Positions 14,272-22,085 are shown, counted from the stretch's first letter. The stretch is DNA of 22,085 bases from Candidatus Segatella intestinihominis (GCA_900548535.1 URLG01000045.1:1-22085); one strand, 5' to 3'. The notes: a model not told the origin generated them from the letters alone. Program-made: numbers and translations.

Positions 14272-16251
14272 ATGAATGATAAAACATCCCTCATGAGAAG
14301 CTTGGTTGACGAACTCAACCAAGCTTCTTATGCTTATTACAATGGCAAAGGCGAACAGATGACCGACTTTGAGTGGGACGCCAAGTTTGACCAACTCAAG
14401 AAACTGGAGGAGGAAACGGGCGAAATCCTACCCGACTCTCCTACCCAGAAGGTATCGGAAGACAACCTATCGGGCGGTCAGAAAGAAGAGCATGAGTTTG
14501 CCGCCCTCTCCCTTGCCAAGACCAAGCAAGTAAGCGACCTCGTGAAATGGGCAGAAGACAGACCTATCTGGATATCCTGGAAACTGGATGGACTCACCCT
14601 CGTGGTAACTTACGACAACGGCAAGCTCACCAAGATTGTGACCCGAGGCAATGGTCATATCGGTACCAACATCTCCTATCTGGCAGGAGCCATCAATGGC
14701 ATCCCAATGCAAATCAAGGAGAAGGGACACCTCGTGGTGCGTGGCGAAGCAGTGATTTCGTACGCCGACTTCGAGCAATTCATCATCGAGAGCGAAGGCG
14801 ATTATGCCAACCCACGCAATCTTGCATCAGGCTCCTTGGCTCTGCACGACTCCAATGAGGTGAAGCAACGCCACATCCAGTGGATACCATTTACGCTGGT
14901 ATATACCGAAAGAGACATCACCTCGTGGGGCGAACGCATGCAGATGCTCCAAGACTTGGGCTTCAACCCTGTGGAACGAGAGCGCATCGACCAGCCTACA
15001 ACCGAGAATATCCAGGCAGAGATAGCCAAATTCACCGAAAAGGTTACCAGCAAGAGCAATCCTTTCCCTGTTGATGGACTCGTGATCTGCTACGACGATA
15101 CCGTATATGCAGCCACGGGTTCGGTTACGGGGCATCACGCCACGAGAGCGGGCTTCGCCTTCAAATGGCAAGACGAACATGCTGATACCGAGCTGGACCA
15201 CATCGAATGGTCGTGCGCAGCCAATACCATCACTCCGGTGGCTGTATTCAAGCCTGTGGAACTGGAGGGAACCACTGTGCAGCGAGCTTCACTCTGCAAT
15301 GTGAGCGAATGCGAGCGACTGGGCATCGGGGGCAAGGGCACCAAACTGCAGGTGATCAAGGCGAACAAGATTATCCCCAAGATAGTCAATATCACCGAGC
15401 CGATGGGCATCTTCGAGATTCCGAAGAAATGCCCCGTGTGTCATGCAGAGGCAGTGGTAAGAGAAAGCGAGAGTGGCACGAAGACCCTGCACTGCATGAA
15501 CCCTCACTGCGCAGCCAAACAGCTAAAGAAGTTTACGAGATTCGTGAGCAAGGAAGGACTCAACATCGAAGGTATCTCGGAACAAACCATCTGGAAGTTT
15601 GTGAACGAAGGACTCATCTCGGAATATGCCGACTTCTATAAATTGAGAGAGCACGCATTCGCCATCTCCACATACGAGGGATTTGGCAGAAAGAGCGTGA
15701 ACAACCTGATGGATAGCCTGGAGAAAAGTCGCCACACAGACGGCAGACATCTGCTCTATGCTCTCAACATCCCACTATGTGGAGGTGACGTGGCAAAGAA
15801 ACTCATCGAGCGTTATCCCGTAAAGCAGCTCATCGAGACGGCAAGAACAAGTCTCTTCGAAGATGAATTTGCCAGCATCGATGGCATCGGACCCGAGAAG
15901 AGCGCCCGCTTCATCAACTGGTTTCATGATGACGACAACTTCGCCCATGTGCAGAATCTTCTGCCCTACCTCATCATTGAGGAACAGGAGCCGGTGGAGA
16001 AAGGCAACAAGTGTGAGGGCATGACCTTCGTGGTAACTGGCGATGTGCATCACTACAAGAACCGCAATGAGCTGAAGGCATACATTGAGAGCCAGGGCGG
16101 AAAGGTAACGGGAAGCGTGAGCAAGAGCACCCACTTCCTCATCAATAATGATGCAACCTCGCAGAGCTCTAAAAACAAAAAAGCCCATGAACTCAACATC
16201 CCGATTATCACGGAGGATGAGTTCATAGAAAAATTTGGTAAAGAAGAATAA
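14272..16251 (+). CDS. Divergent NAD+-dependent DNA ligase (LigA-like)
   Basis: The 659-aa protein has the full LigA layout. An N-terminal Ia domain reads SYAYYNGKGEQMTDFEWDAKF, where the family's conserved Tyr-His pair is Tyr-Tyr and YD is WD. The adenylation motif KLDG (K104) is followed by TRGNG (usually TRGDG), VVRGEAVI and ANPRNLASGSLAL. The OB fold keeps TPVA and VELEGTTVQRASLCN but has SCAANT where GRTG is usual. Then come a four-Cys zinc finger (CPVC and CMNPHC), helix-hairpin-helix repeats and a C-terminal BRCT domain. It seals nicks using NAD+. Conserved catalytic Lys and metal residues suggest activity, but the changed NMN-site and OB residues mark it as a separate branch, possibly a second ligase beside a standard LigA elsewhere. 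The name ligA is therefore not assigned. Confidence 0.88.
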   Translation: MNDKTSLMRSLVDELNQASYAYYNGKGEQMTDFEWDAKFDQLKKLEEETGEILPDSPTQKVSEDNLSGGQKEEHEFAALSLAKTKQVSDLVKWAEDRPIWISWKLDGLTLVVTYDNGKLTKIVTRGNGHIGTNISYLAGAINGIPMQIKEKGHLVVRGEAVISYADFEQFIIESEGDYANPRNLASGSLALHDSNEVKQRHIQWIPFTLVYTERDITSWGERMQMLQDLGFNPVERERIDQPTTENIQAEIAKFTEKVTSKSNPFPVDGLVICYDDTVYAATGSVTGHHATRAGFAFKWQDEHADTELDHIEWSCAANTITPVAVFKPVELEGTTVQRASLCNVSECERLGIGGKGTKLQVIKANKIIPKIVNITEPMGIFEIPKKCPVCHAEAVVRESESGTKTLHCMNPHCAAKQLKKFTRFVSKEGLNIEGISEQTIWKFVNEGLISEYADFYKLREHAFAISTYEGFGRKSVNNLMDSLEKSRHTDGRHLLYALNIPLCGGDVAKKLIERYPVKQLIETARTSLFEDEFASIDGIGPEKSARFINWFHDDDNFAHVQNLLPYLIIEEQEPVEKGNKCEGMTFVVTGDVHHYKNRNELKAYIESQGGKVTGSVSKSTHFLINNDATSQSSKNKKAHELNIPIITEDEFIEKFGKEE

Positions 16252-16255
16252 TTTT

Positions 16256-16322
16256 GTTCCTCCCGAGGGCAACAAAGTGCTGTAATCATAGCACTCAAGT
16301 GCCCTCGGGAGGAACTTTTTTT
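16256..16322 (+). terminator. Strong intrinsic terminator with nested hairpin after the DNA ligase gene
   Basis: A 16-bp perfect GC-rich stem (16256-16271 with 16300-16315) is followed directly by seven T (16316-16322). Its loop contains a second small hairpin, AGTGCT/AGCACT (16276-16281, 16290-16295). On the minus strand the bases after the stem are AAAATTATTC, so it works mainly for the plus strand. Confidence 0.92.
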
Positions 16323-16358
16323 ATGTATTTGAGCTAAGATTTATTTAATTTTACACTC

Positions 16359-17648
16359 CTAGTGAGTGCCTGTATATTGTCCCATGAAGAGGATGGCACC
16401 ACTCTGACGGTCGGTGATGGCATAGACGAATGGACGATTAGCAAAGAACTCCACATTTCTAATCTGTGTAGGAGCCATCGAAGTAAGCATCACGGCGGCA
16501 GTTACGGCAGCTGCCTTGGTGCCTTGCTCGCTCACCTCTATCTTAGCCTTCTGCAACATCTTGCTTACGAAGAAATTGCCATCGGCAAAATGAGAGAAGT
16601 TTGCCTGAGATGGATTAAAGATCATAGGAGCACCAAGCTTGCTGATGATGTCGTTGAGATCCAAGCTTGTCTCAGTGGTAAACTTAGGCAACTTGAGATT
16701 CACCATACAGTTCTCCATGTTCTGCTGTATCTTAGAGAAACTCTCCGCATTCAGCGATTTCATCATCTCATCGATGCTTTTACCCTCGTTAGGCAGCAAC
16801 ACTGTCATGCTGAACGAACCATTACCGTATGGCAGGTCTACAGCCTTGTACATCTCATTCTCTGTATAATAGAACTTCTTCACCTGGTGCATCATATCCA
16901 CCTTCTGGATATCTCGGGTATAACCCTGGAAAGTTTCCTGCTTGGTGTTGTGGGCATCAAACTTTTCTGCCCAAGTGCCATTAAAGTAGATGGCATTCAT
17001 GAGATAAGATACAGCACCGGCATCTACCTGGTCGATAATCTTAGGAATCATACCATCGGTATGCTCGCTGCACCAATGGTTGATGCGCTGGGTAGTCTTA
17101 GAGGAAGAGAAATCCAAGCTCTCGATGGCAGCCTGATAGCTCTGGCTCACCTCATGGGCAAAATCCTTATTGATCTTGTTATTCTTATTAATGGCGATAT
17201 AGTTGGCTATCTCCACCTTGGTCTGCTTATCCTGCTTGCCCAGCACCTGCATCATGCCCTGATACAGTTCGTTGACCTCTTGCAAGCTCACTCCCTCGCA
17301 ACCGATAGCCTTGAGTATCTGTTGCTGGGTAGCACCATCTGCACCATTGGCAAGCATACCCATCAGGTAAGCAATGCTCATAGGCGAAACCACCTTGCCG
17401 TCCATGCCCTGAATCTGATGGAAGAGATTGAAGGCAAAGTCATTGTTCTTCTTCACCACATTGCGCTGTGCATCAGAATATATCAGAAATGTTGGGTCCA
17501 TATCTTCGGCAGGAAGCGTGGCAATGCCATCGTCCTTGACAGAAACCTGATTCTTGTTCCCTGTCTGTGCACTCTTGCTAGTGGAGCAAGATGCAAAAGC
17601 CAAAGCAGCCGTAGCAATCATAGCTGCACTCATCATTTTTCTATTCAT
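16359..17648 (-). CDS. Serpin (serine/cysteine protease inhibitor) lipoprotein
   Basis: The 429-aa protein has a lipoprotein signal with Cys21 (FASC) and then a complete serpin fold: NDFAFNLFHQI, VVSPMSIAYLMGMLANGA, GTWAEKF, and the C-terminal FFANRPFVYAITD with ILFMGQYTG. The reactive loop hinge reads EQGTKAAAVT (374-383), close to the inhibitory consensus with small side chains, so it should be an inhibitor rather than a non-inhibitory serpin. Counting from Gly376 as P15 puts P1 near Ser390 and P1' at Met391. There is no Arg or Lys there, which argues against trypsin-like targets and fits elastase-like, chymotrypsin-like or cysteine proteases. The loop is about five residues longer after P1 than in alpha1-antitrypsin. 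It is probably anchored in the outer membrane. It lies 107 nt after the GH43 gene. Confidence 0.93.
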   Translation of the reverse strand: MNRKMMSAAMIATAALAFASCSTSKSAQTGNKNQVSVKDDGIATLPAEDMDPTFLIYSDAQRNVVKKNNDFAFNLFHQIQGMDGKVVSPMSIAYLMGMLANGADGATQQQILKAIGCEGVSLQEVNELYQGMMQVLGKQDKQTKVEIANYIAINKNNKINKDFAHEVSQSYQAAIESLDFSSSKTTQRINHWCSEHTDGMIPKIIDQVDAGAVSYLMNAIYFNGTWAEKFDAHNTKQETFQGYTRDIQKVDMMHQVKKFYYTENEMYKAVDLPYGNGSFSMTVLLPNEGKSIDEMMKSLNAESFSKIQQNMENCMVNLKLPKFTTETSLDLNDIISKLGAPMIFNPSQANFSHFADGNFFVSKMLQKAKIEVSEQGTKAAAVTAAVMLTSMAPTQIRNVEFFANRPFVYAITDRQSGAILFMGQYTGTH

Positions 17649-17755
17649 AACTTGATATTTTTATAATTATCTACTAATTTGTTGTTTCTATCAAGTAAAA
17701 TGAGAAATTGCGGCTTTTATTGCACGGCTGCTTTATTTTTTAACGCTTTTTTATA

Positions 17756-19432
17756 TTACTTGGTTACTCTAAACCAGTCTACATCTATCCATCCACGGTT
17801 GGCCTTGCCACCAGGTTCCTTAGCCACCATACCTATCTTGGCACCAATCCACTTACCCTCGCGCATGGTGAACTCATCGCCCACCTGCTCATACTTCTTG
17901 CCGTCCTTGCTAAAGAAGAACTGCATCTTGCCAGCCTTCACTACCATTCTCATATATACAGACTCATGGATGGCAGGCTGATAGTCTATCTTATCCACCG
18001 ATGTTGGCTTCAGTGTGGCGAGAACTTTTACTTCTTCCTCACCCTTCTTATCTGCCTTATGGCAAGTAATCTGCTGAAGTTCAAACTCATTGCCTACACG
18101 TTTTACTACCAAAGCTGAATAGTCCAAGCCCATCATGATGATACCGCCCATCTGACCTTGGTCCTTGGCGGTAAGCTGAAGCTTGGCGGTAGCAGTGAAG
18201 TTATCGGCAGGAGTCTTCTGGAGCAACAGGTTAGGCACGTTCCAGATGGTCCCATTGCTCTTATATGTATAGATGCGCATCACGCCCATGGAGGTAGGCA
18301 TACCAAACCACTGCTGATAGTTAGCGTGCCACTGCCACTGGAGTCCTAGCTTAGGCTTATTGAACTCATCGCTCTCCACTGGATTCATATTCACGTGGCT
18401 GGCAGCCTTTGGCATCTTATAGGTCTCGTATGGCTCACCGCAATAGCCCTTGCTAGGCACCTTGCCCATCACAGGCCAATTGTCCTTCCAGGTTACAGGC
18501 TGCAAGTGAACCACTCTGCCGTAAGCCTCTTTGTCCTGGAAATGCATGAACCAATCCTCGCCATACTGGGTATGAACCCAAGCACCCTGGTGAGGGCCAT
18601 TGATTTTGCTCTTGCCCTGCGCCAAGACCTTCTTAGCCTCGTAAGGACCAAAGGGAGACTGAGAGCGCATAGCCACTTGGAAACCAGTAGGTACACCACC
18701 TGCAGGGAACATCACCCAATACCAGCCATTACGCTTATAGAACTTAGGCCCCTCGCAAGTACGATTTTCTGTACCATTGCCATCAAATACGATAACAGGG
18801 TCGCTGATAGCCTTGGTGCCCTCGGCATTCAACTCACGCACGGTGATGACAGAAGCAAAGCGATTGCGAGAGTTAGCCCATCCATTGACGAGATATACTC
18901 TGCCATCCTCATCCCAAAGAGGAGAAGTATCTATCATACCCTTGCCTGGAATCACACACACTGGGTCTTCCCACTTGCCGGCAGGGTCCTTGGTCTTCAC
19001 CATAAACACACCATAGTCTGGGTCACCCCAATAGATGTAGAACTCACCATTATGGTAGCTGATACATGGAGCCCACACCCCATTGCCATGAGAAGGACGA
19101 TCAAACACGGCTTTAGGTTGAAGCTTCGTTACAGCGTGACCGATTAACTCCCAGTTAACCAAGTCCTTACTATGCAAGATAGGAAGCCCTGGAATACAGT
19201 TGAAACTACTAGCTGTCATGTAGTAGTCATCGCCTACGCAGACCACATCTGGGTCGCTGTAATCGGCATTGATCACAGGGTTCTTGTACATGCCATTGCC
19301 CAAGTCTGGATTCCAGACTTGCGATACATAAGGCTGTTCAGACACGGCAATTCCCGTCTTGGTAATCGCCTTCTGGGCGGAGGCTGACAGGGCAGCCGTC
19401 AACGCCAAAGAGAAGATGATGCTTCTTTTCAT
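17756..19432 (-). CDS. Glycoside hydrolase family 43 (beta-xylosidase/arabinofuranosidase type)
   Basis: The 558-aa protein has a signal peptide (MKRSIIFSLALTAALSASA, then Q) and a five-bladed propeller with the GH43 catalytic triad: base Asp60 in DYSDPD (57-62), pKa-tuning Asp168 in IDTSPLW, and acid Glu227 in CEGPKFY. Its C-terminal half (from about 345) is a beta-sandwich of the GH43_C2 type, including the GGIIMMGLDYSALVV strand. Such enzymes remove xylose or arabinose from plant hemicellulose; the subfamily cannot be fixed by eye, though the two-domain build resembles subfamily 12 or 11. The signal peptide implies a periplasmic or surface enzyme. No SusC/D pair or other glycan genes lie nearby, so it is not part of a typical utilisation locus in this window. 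Confidence 0.9.
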   Translation of the reverse strand: MKRSIIFSLALTAALSASAQKAITKTGIAVSEQPYVSQVWNPDLGNGMYKNPVINADYSDPDVVCVGDDYYMTASSFNCIPGLPILHSKDLVNWELIGHAVTKLQPKAVFDRPSHGNGVWAPCISYHNGEFYIYWGDPDYGVFMVKTKDPAGKWEDPVCVIPGKGMIDTSPLWDEDGRVYLVNGWANSRNRFASVITVRELNAEGTKAISDPVIVFDGNGTENRTCEGPKFYKRNGWYWVMFPAGGVPTGFQVAMRSQSPFGPYEAKKVLAQGKSKINGPHQGAWVHTQYGEDWFMHFQDKEAYGRVVHLQPVTWKDNWPVMGKVPSKGYCGEPYETYKMPKAASHVNMNPVESDEFNKPKLGLQWQWHANYQQWFGMPTSMGVMRIYTYKSNGTIWNVPNLLLQKTPADNFTATAKLQLTAKDQGQMGGIIMMGLDYSALVVKRVGNEFELQQITCHKADKKGEEEVKVLATLKPTSVDKIDYQPAIHESVYMRMVVKAGKMQFFFSKDGKKYEQVGDEFTMREGKWIGAKIGMVAKEPGGKANRGWIDVDWFRVTK

Positions 19433-19483
19433 TGTTTTTGTAGATTTTTTTTAAGAATTTGCTATTTATTGTTTATTATTTAT

Positions 19484-20587
19484 CTAGTGTAGCGGAGCAT
19501 CTTCTGAAGGCTGACCAGGCATCACGCGCAGATGATAGCGATTGCCGTCATACTCCACACGCATGATGTTGCTTCGCTTCGACTTCATCTCCTGCTCTGA
19601 CTGCATAAGATGCTGAGCCAGGTCGATTGCCACATGACCCATGGTGCGGCGCAAGTTGAGCTCAATGCAGGTATTCACCTCCAGTTTGCCGTCTTCCTTG
19701 ACATACACCATCATGTCTACTCCGAATGGTCCACTGTAGATGCCCTTGAGCGCAGGCTCCATCACATCGATGACGTGCTGGCTAATCTCCTGCAATCTGT
19801 CGGCACCCACATAGCGCGACATCCACTCCACTTTTTCCTCTTCCTGACAGAGTATATTGCCCGAATAGGCATTCTTGATGGTATCGAAGAGAGAGAGTCC
19901 ACGATAGATGACCTTGCCATCCTTGACCTCAAACTCCATACCGAAATCTTTCACCTTATTATAGTAGGGCTCCACGGTTACGCCTCCCTGACGGAAGATG
20001 ATGTTGCCCACCCATCTATCAAACGATGGATAGTCCTCGCCACGGCGGAACTCATCGGCAGAGACATACTTCACTCCCCTGCCGCTGCTGCTCCAAGGAG
20101 CCTTGACCACAGCCTTGCCCCATTGCTTCACCAGGGCCTTGACTTCCGATACAGTCTGCACGTAGCTCACCTGCTCCTGTAGGTGCTCGGCAGCCCATTG
20201 ACGACTGCTTATCGCGCGTACCTTATTTAATATATCATCTGTAGGCAGCGCTATCTCTGGAAAACCCAGTCGCTCCAGTTCGCCCTTCAGGCTCAAGTCC
20301 CAGCCCCAAGGACGCACGCCATCTATAAAATCAGTCTTGAGCATGTGCTGAAGCTGCACTTTGGTAATAAATTCCACCTTGTCAGCCAGTTCCACTCCTA
20401 AGTGGCGCACCTTGTCACGGGCGCAGTCTATGTCATCCACCAATACAAGATCACCCTCATCAGCCCACAAAGCAGGGATGAAGGCAAGGTCGCTCCTGAG
20501 CTGTCTGCCAGCGTGGGGAGCCGTAAATTGTCTTAAATTAGCTGCAAGAGCCAAATCGTGTTCCGGATTGAAGATATGTAAATTCAT
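19484..20587 (-). CDS. ATP-grasp fold protein of unknown substrate (Bacteroidota-conserved)
   Basis: I do not know a named role. The 367-aa product has a conserved start (MNLHIFNPEHDLALAANL) and an ATP-grasp core: VVKAPWSSSGRGVKYV at residues 160-175 (ATP-binding Lys162 and Gly-rich loop), VEP at 205-207, and the metal and ATP site ELNLRRTMGHVA at 309-320 (Glu309, Asn311, Arg313). ATP-grasp enzymes ligate an acyl phosphate to an amine or thiol. The family order and length look like the short stand-alone ligases found as single genes across Bacteroidota; no substrate-binding landmark is recognisable. It has its own promoter and precedes the GH43 gene by 51 nt. The strong -7 box places its transcript start at or within a base or two of the ATG, so it may be leaderless. 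Confidence 0.8.
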   Translation of the reverse strand: MNLHIFNPEHDLALAANLRQFTAPHAGRQLRSDLAFIPALWADEGDLVLVDDIDCARDKVRHLGVELADKVEFITKVQLQHMLKTDFIDGVRPWGWDLSLKGELERLGFPEIALPTDDILNKVRAISSRQWAAEHLQEQVSYVQTVSEVKALVKQWGKAVVKAPWSSSGRGVKYVSADEFRRGEDYPSFDRWVGNIIFRQGGVTVEPYYNKVKDFGMEFEVKDGKVIYRGLSLFDTIKNAYSGNILCQEEEKVEWMSRYVGADRLQEISQHVIDVMEPALKGIYSGPFGVDMMVYVKEDGKLEVNTCIELNLRRTMGHVAIDLAQHLMQSEQEMKSKRSNIMRVEYDGNRYHLRVMPGQPSEDAPLH

Positions 20588-20591
20588 AGTG

Positions 20592-20625
20592 CAAAGATAT
20601 AAATAAAAAGTGGAAAAACGGCAAA
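20592..20625 (-). promoter_or_regulatory. Promoter of the ATP-grasp gene, possibly leaderless
   Basis: On the minus strand TTTG (20625-20622), 22 nt, then TATCTTTG (20599-20592). The start codon begins at 20587, only 5 nt after the -7 box, so transcription would start at or beside the A of ATG. Confidence 0.65.
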
Positions 20626-20691
20626 AAAAAATGAGTTTTACTTAGACAAGTGCTAAATAATGAAAAAAAAGTCTTTTTTTGCTATCTAGAC

Positions 20692-20722
20692 TTTGCAAAT
20701 ACGAAATATATTATTACCTTTG
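20692..20722 (+). promoter_or_regulatory. Promoter of the DUF4143-type ATPase gene
   Basis: TTTG (20692-20695), exactly 19 nt, then TACCTTTG (20715-20722): a full consensus match. The start codon at 20759 leaves a leader of about 30 nt. Confidence 0.8.
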
Positions 20723-20758
20723 CATCAGAAAAAACAAATTAGAAACAAAATATAACTC

Positions 20759-21949
20759 ATGGAAGAAGCATTCTTCAGGACACATACATACCTCGTAGAA
20801 CATACGAACGCTCCAGTTAGGCGCACCCTTATGGATGAGATAGACTGGAACGATCGCTTGATAGGCATCAAAGGCACTAGAGGCGTGGGCAAGACTACCT
20901 TCCTTCTGCAATATGCGAAGGAACACTTTGGCCCTACCGACCGCAAGTGCCTGTTTGTGAACATGAACAACTTCTATTTCCAGAGCAGAGGCATCGCTGA
21001 TTTTGCTGGCGACTTTGTGCGCCAAGGCGGCAGAACGCTGTTGATAGACCAGGTCTTCAAACAGCCCGACTGGAGCAAGGAGCTTCGTAAGTGCTACGAT
21101 CTCTACCCAGAGCTCAAGATAGTGTTTACTGGTTCTAGCGTGATGCGACTCAAGGAAGAGAATCCCGAGCTCAATGGCATCGTGAAGAGCTATAACCTGC
21201 GCGGTTTCTCATTCAGAGAGTACATCAACTTGCAGACTGGCAATAACTTCCAGCCATTCGAGCTAGACGAGATCTTGCGCAATCACGAGCACATCATCAA
21301 GCAGATACTGCCTAAGGTGAGCCCTATGAAATACTTTCAGGATTACTTGCATCATGGATTCTATCCATTCTTCTTGGAGCAACGCAACTTCACAGAGAAT
21401 CTACTAAAGACAATGAATATGATGACCGAGGTAGATATCCTCCTCATCAAGCAAATAGAACTGAAATATCTCAACAAGATCAAGCGACTCTTCTACCAGC
21501 TTGCCGTGGAAGGTGCCAAGGCGCCCAACGTGAGCCAACTGGCAGAAAGCATCAATACGAGCCGAGCTACAGTGATGAACTATATCAAGTATCTTGCTGA
21601 CGCACGACTCATCAATATGATATACCCTGACGGACAGGAATTTCCTAAGAAACCGTCGAAGGTAATGATGCACAACTCCAACTTGATGTATGCCATCTAT
21701 CCGATACAGATAGACAAGCAGGTAGTAATGGAGACATTCTTTGTCAATTCGCTTTGGAAAGACCACAAGGTGCACCAAGCAGGCAAGGACCATTACTTCA
21801 CTGTGGACGGAGTAAAGAAGTTCCGCATTTGCGACGCACAGTCGACCAACAAGATGCGCAACAACCCCGACATCATCTACGCCCGCTACAATACGGAAGT
21901 GGGCAAGGACAACAAGATACCGCTCTGGTTGCTGGGGTTCCTCTATTAA
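20759..21949 (+). CDS. AAA_14/DUF4143-type ATP-binding protein
   Basis: The 396-aa protein has an N-terminal P-loop domain (Walker A GTRGVGKT at residues 39-46; Walker B RTLLIDQ at 92-98; sensor TGSS at 124-127) and a central region with a winged helix-turn-helix (about 257-290, VSQLAESINTSRATVMNYI). It ends in the short segment typical of DUF4143 proteins (KIPLWLLGFLY). The Walker B motif has Asp-Gln where relatives usually have Asp-Glu, which may weaken ATP hydrolysis. Function of this widespread family is unsettled. It has a full consensus promoter of its own and lies divergently from the ATP-grasp gene, ending 105 nt before the probable PFOR gene. Confidence 0.85.
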   Translation: MEEAFFRTHTYLVEHTNAPVRRTLMDEIDWNDRLIGIKGTRGVGKTTFLLQYAKEHFGPTDRKCLFVNMNNFYFQSRGIADFAGDFVRQGGRTLLIDQVFKQPDWSKELRKCYDLYPELKIVFTGSSVMRLKEENPELNGIVKSYNLRGFSFREYINLQTGNNFQPFELDEILRNHEHIIKQILPKVSPMKYFQDYLHHGFYPFFLEQRNFTENLLKTMNMMTEVDILLIKQIELKYLNKIKRLFYQLAVEGAKAPNVSQLAESINTSRATVMNYIKYLADARLINMIYPDGQEFPKKPSKVMMHNSNLMYAIYPIQIDKQVVMETFFVNSLWKDHKVHQAGKDHYFTVDGVKKFRICDAQSTNKMRNNPDIIYARYNTEVGKDNKIPLWLLGFLY

Positions 21950-21951
21950 GT

Positions 21952-21979
21952 TAGGAGTTGGAAGATAGGAGTTGGAAGA
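21952..21979. repeat. 14-nt exact tandem duplication
   Basis: TAGGAGTTGGAAGA occurs twice head to tail directly after the stop codon of the DUF4143-type gene. Such duplications often arise by replication slippage or may mark a variable-number tract between strains. No function is apparent. Confidence 0.8.
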
Positions 21980-22054
21980 CTGCTAATAAAAAAGAGATTA
22001 TCAAATTAAGGAATTAATATACAAAACATTTTTAATATTTTATCTAAAAGTAAA

Positions 22055-22085
22055 ATGGCTAAAGAGAAAAAATTTATCACTTGTG
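22055..22085 (+). CDS. nifJ: Probable pyruvate:ferredoxin oxidoreductase, first ten codons only
   Basis: The window ends in a start codon followed by MAKEKKFITC, which is the typical N-terminus of the single-chain Bacteroidota pyruvate:ferredoxin (flavodoxin) oxidoreductase, about 1180-1190 aa in full. That enzyme oxidises pyruvate to acetyl-CoA and CO2 and reduces ferredoxin. Ten residues are too few to be certain, and no clear promoter was seen upstream, though the leader 21980-22054 is AT-rich. Confidence 0.6.
   Translation, partial: MAKEKKFITC

Noticed and set aside
16256..16322. Riboswitch or regulatory RNA because of the nested hairpin
   Set aside because: It lies right after a stop codon and ends in a T-run with a perfect GC stem, fully explained as an intrinsic terminator.
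16362..17666. A 434-codon plus-strand open frame opposite the serpin gene
   Set aside because: Its translation has no recognisable fold and is a shadow of the serpin's codon pattern; the minus strand holds a complete serpin with signal peptide and reactive loop.
18395..19147. A 250-codon plus-strand open frame opposite the GH43 gene
   Set aside because: The minus-strand GH43 has its catalytic triad and signal peptide; the antisense translation looks random.
19610..20182. A 190-codon plus-strand open frame opposite the ATP-grasp gene
   Set aside because: It has no domain features, while the minus strand carries conserved ATP-grasp motifs across the same bases.

Overview
The window looks like chromosomal DNA of a gut Bacteroidota, most likely Prevotella/Segatella. 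Three things support this: -7 boxes of the form TAnnTTTG with a TTTG about 19-22 nt upstream, no Shine-Dalgarno-based starts, and the gene families present (Wzi-type capsule protein, AAA-ATPase/PDDEXK_9 and DUF4143 proteins, IS1380-type transposase remnant, lipoproteins with an SC lipobox). The last 31 bases begin what looks like pyruvate:ferredoxin oxidoreductase.

Region 1 (1-7.1 kb) is AT-rich accessory DNA next to or within a surface-polysaccharide locus. It opens with the 3' part of a PLP aminotransferase (+). Four collinear minus-strand genes follow, read from 4752 down to 449: an AAA-ATPase with a C-terminal PD-(D/E)XK nuclease domain, an ABC/OLD-type ATPase, a small overlapping protein with a PD-(D/E)XK-like signature, and a family 2 glycosyltransferase that seems to have its own promoter. 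The first three form a tight ATPase/nuclease cassette that could be a defence or conflict module. A 704-nt non-coding gap follows. It holds a 480-bp composite inverted-repeat element: two 62-nt end arms, a central imperfect palindrome, and three 22-nt-periodic TCATCCAA repeats. Beyond it (5457-7112) lies a fusion of two different kinds of phosphoglycosyl transferase, an MraY/WecA-like polytopic enzyme followed by a PglC/WcaJ-like monotopic one, both with intact catalytic motifs.

Region 2 (7.1-9.9 kb) has an IS1380-type transposase gene decayed by two internal deletions, then a minus-strand pair: Wzi-family outer-membrane capsule protein and a small lipoprotein, behind a consensus promoter.

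Region 3 (10-16.3 kb, +) has mainly housekeeping-type genes: DsbD, a COG0523/CobW GTPase with a long His/Asp-rich insert, a GNAT acetyltransferase and a divergent NAD+-dependent DNA ligase, separated by hairpins, two of which are convincing intrinsic terminators. Region 4 (16.3-20.6 kb, -) carries an ATP-grasp protein, a GH43 glycosidase and a serpin lipoprotein, collinear and possibly co-transcribed. Region 5 (20.7 kb to the end, +) has a DUF4143-type ATPase and the first codons of the probable nifJ/PFOR gene.

All calls come from reading motifs; no database search was run. The most unusual items are the double phosphoglycosyl transferase fusion, the composite inverted-repeat element upstream of it, and the overlapping ATPase/nuclease-like pair.
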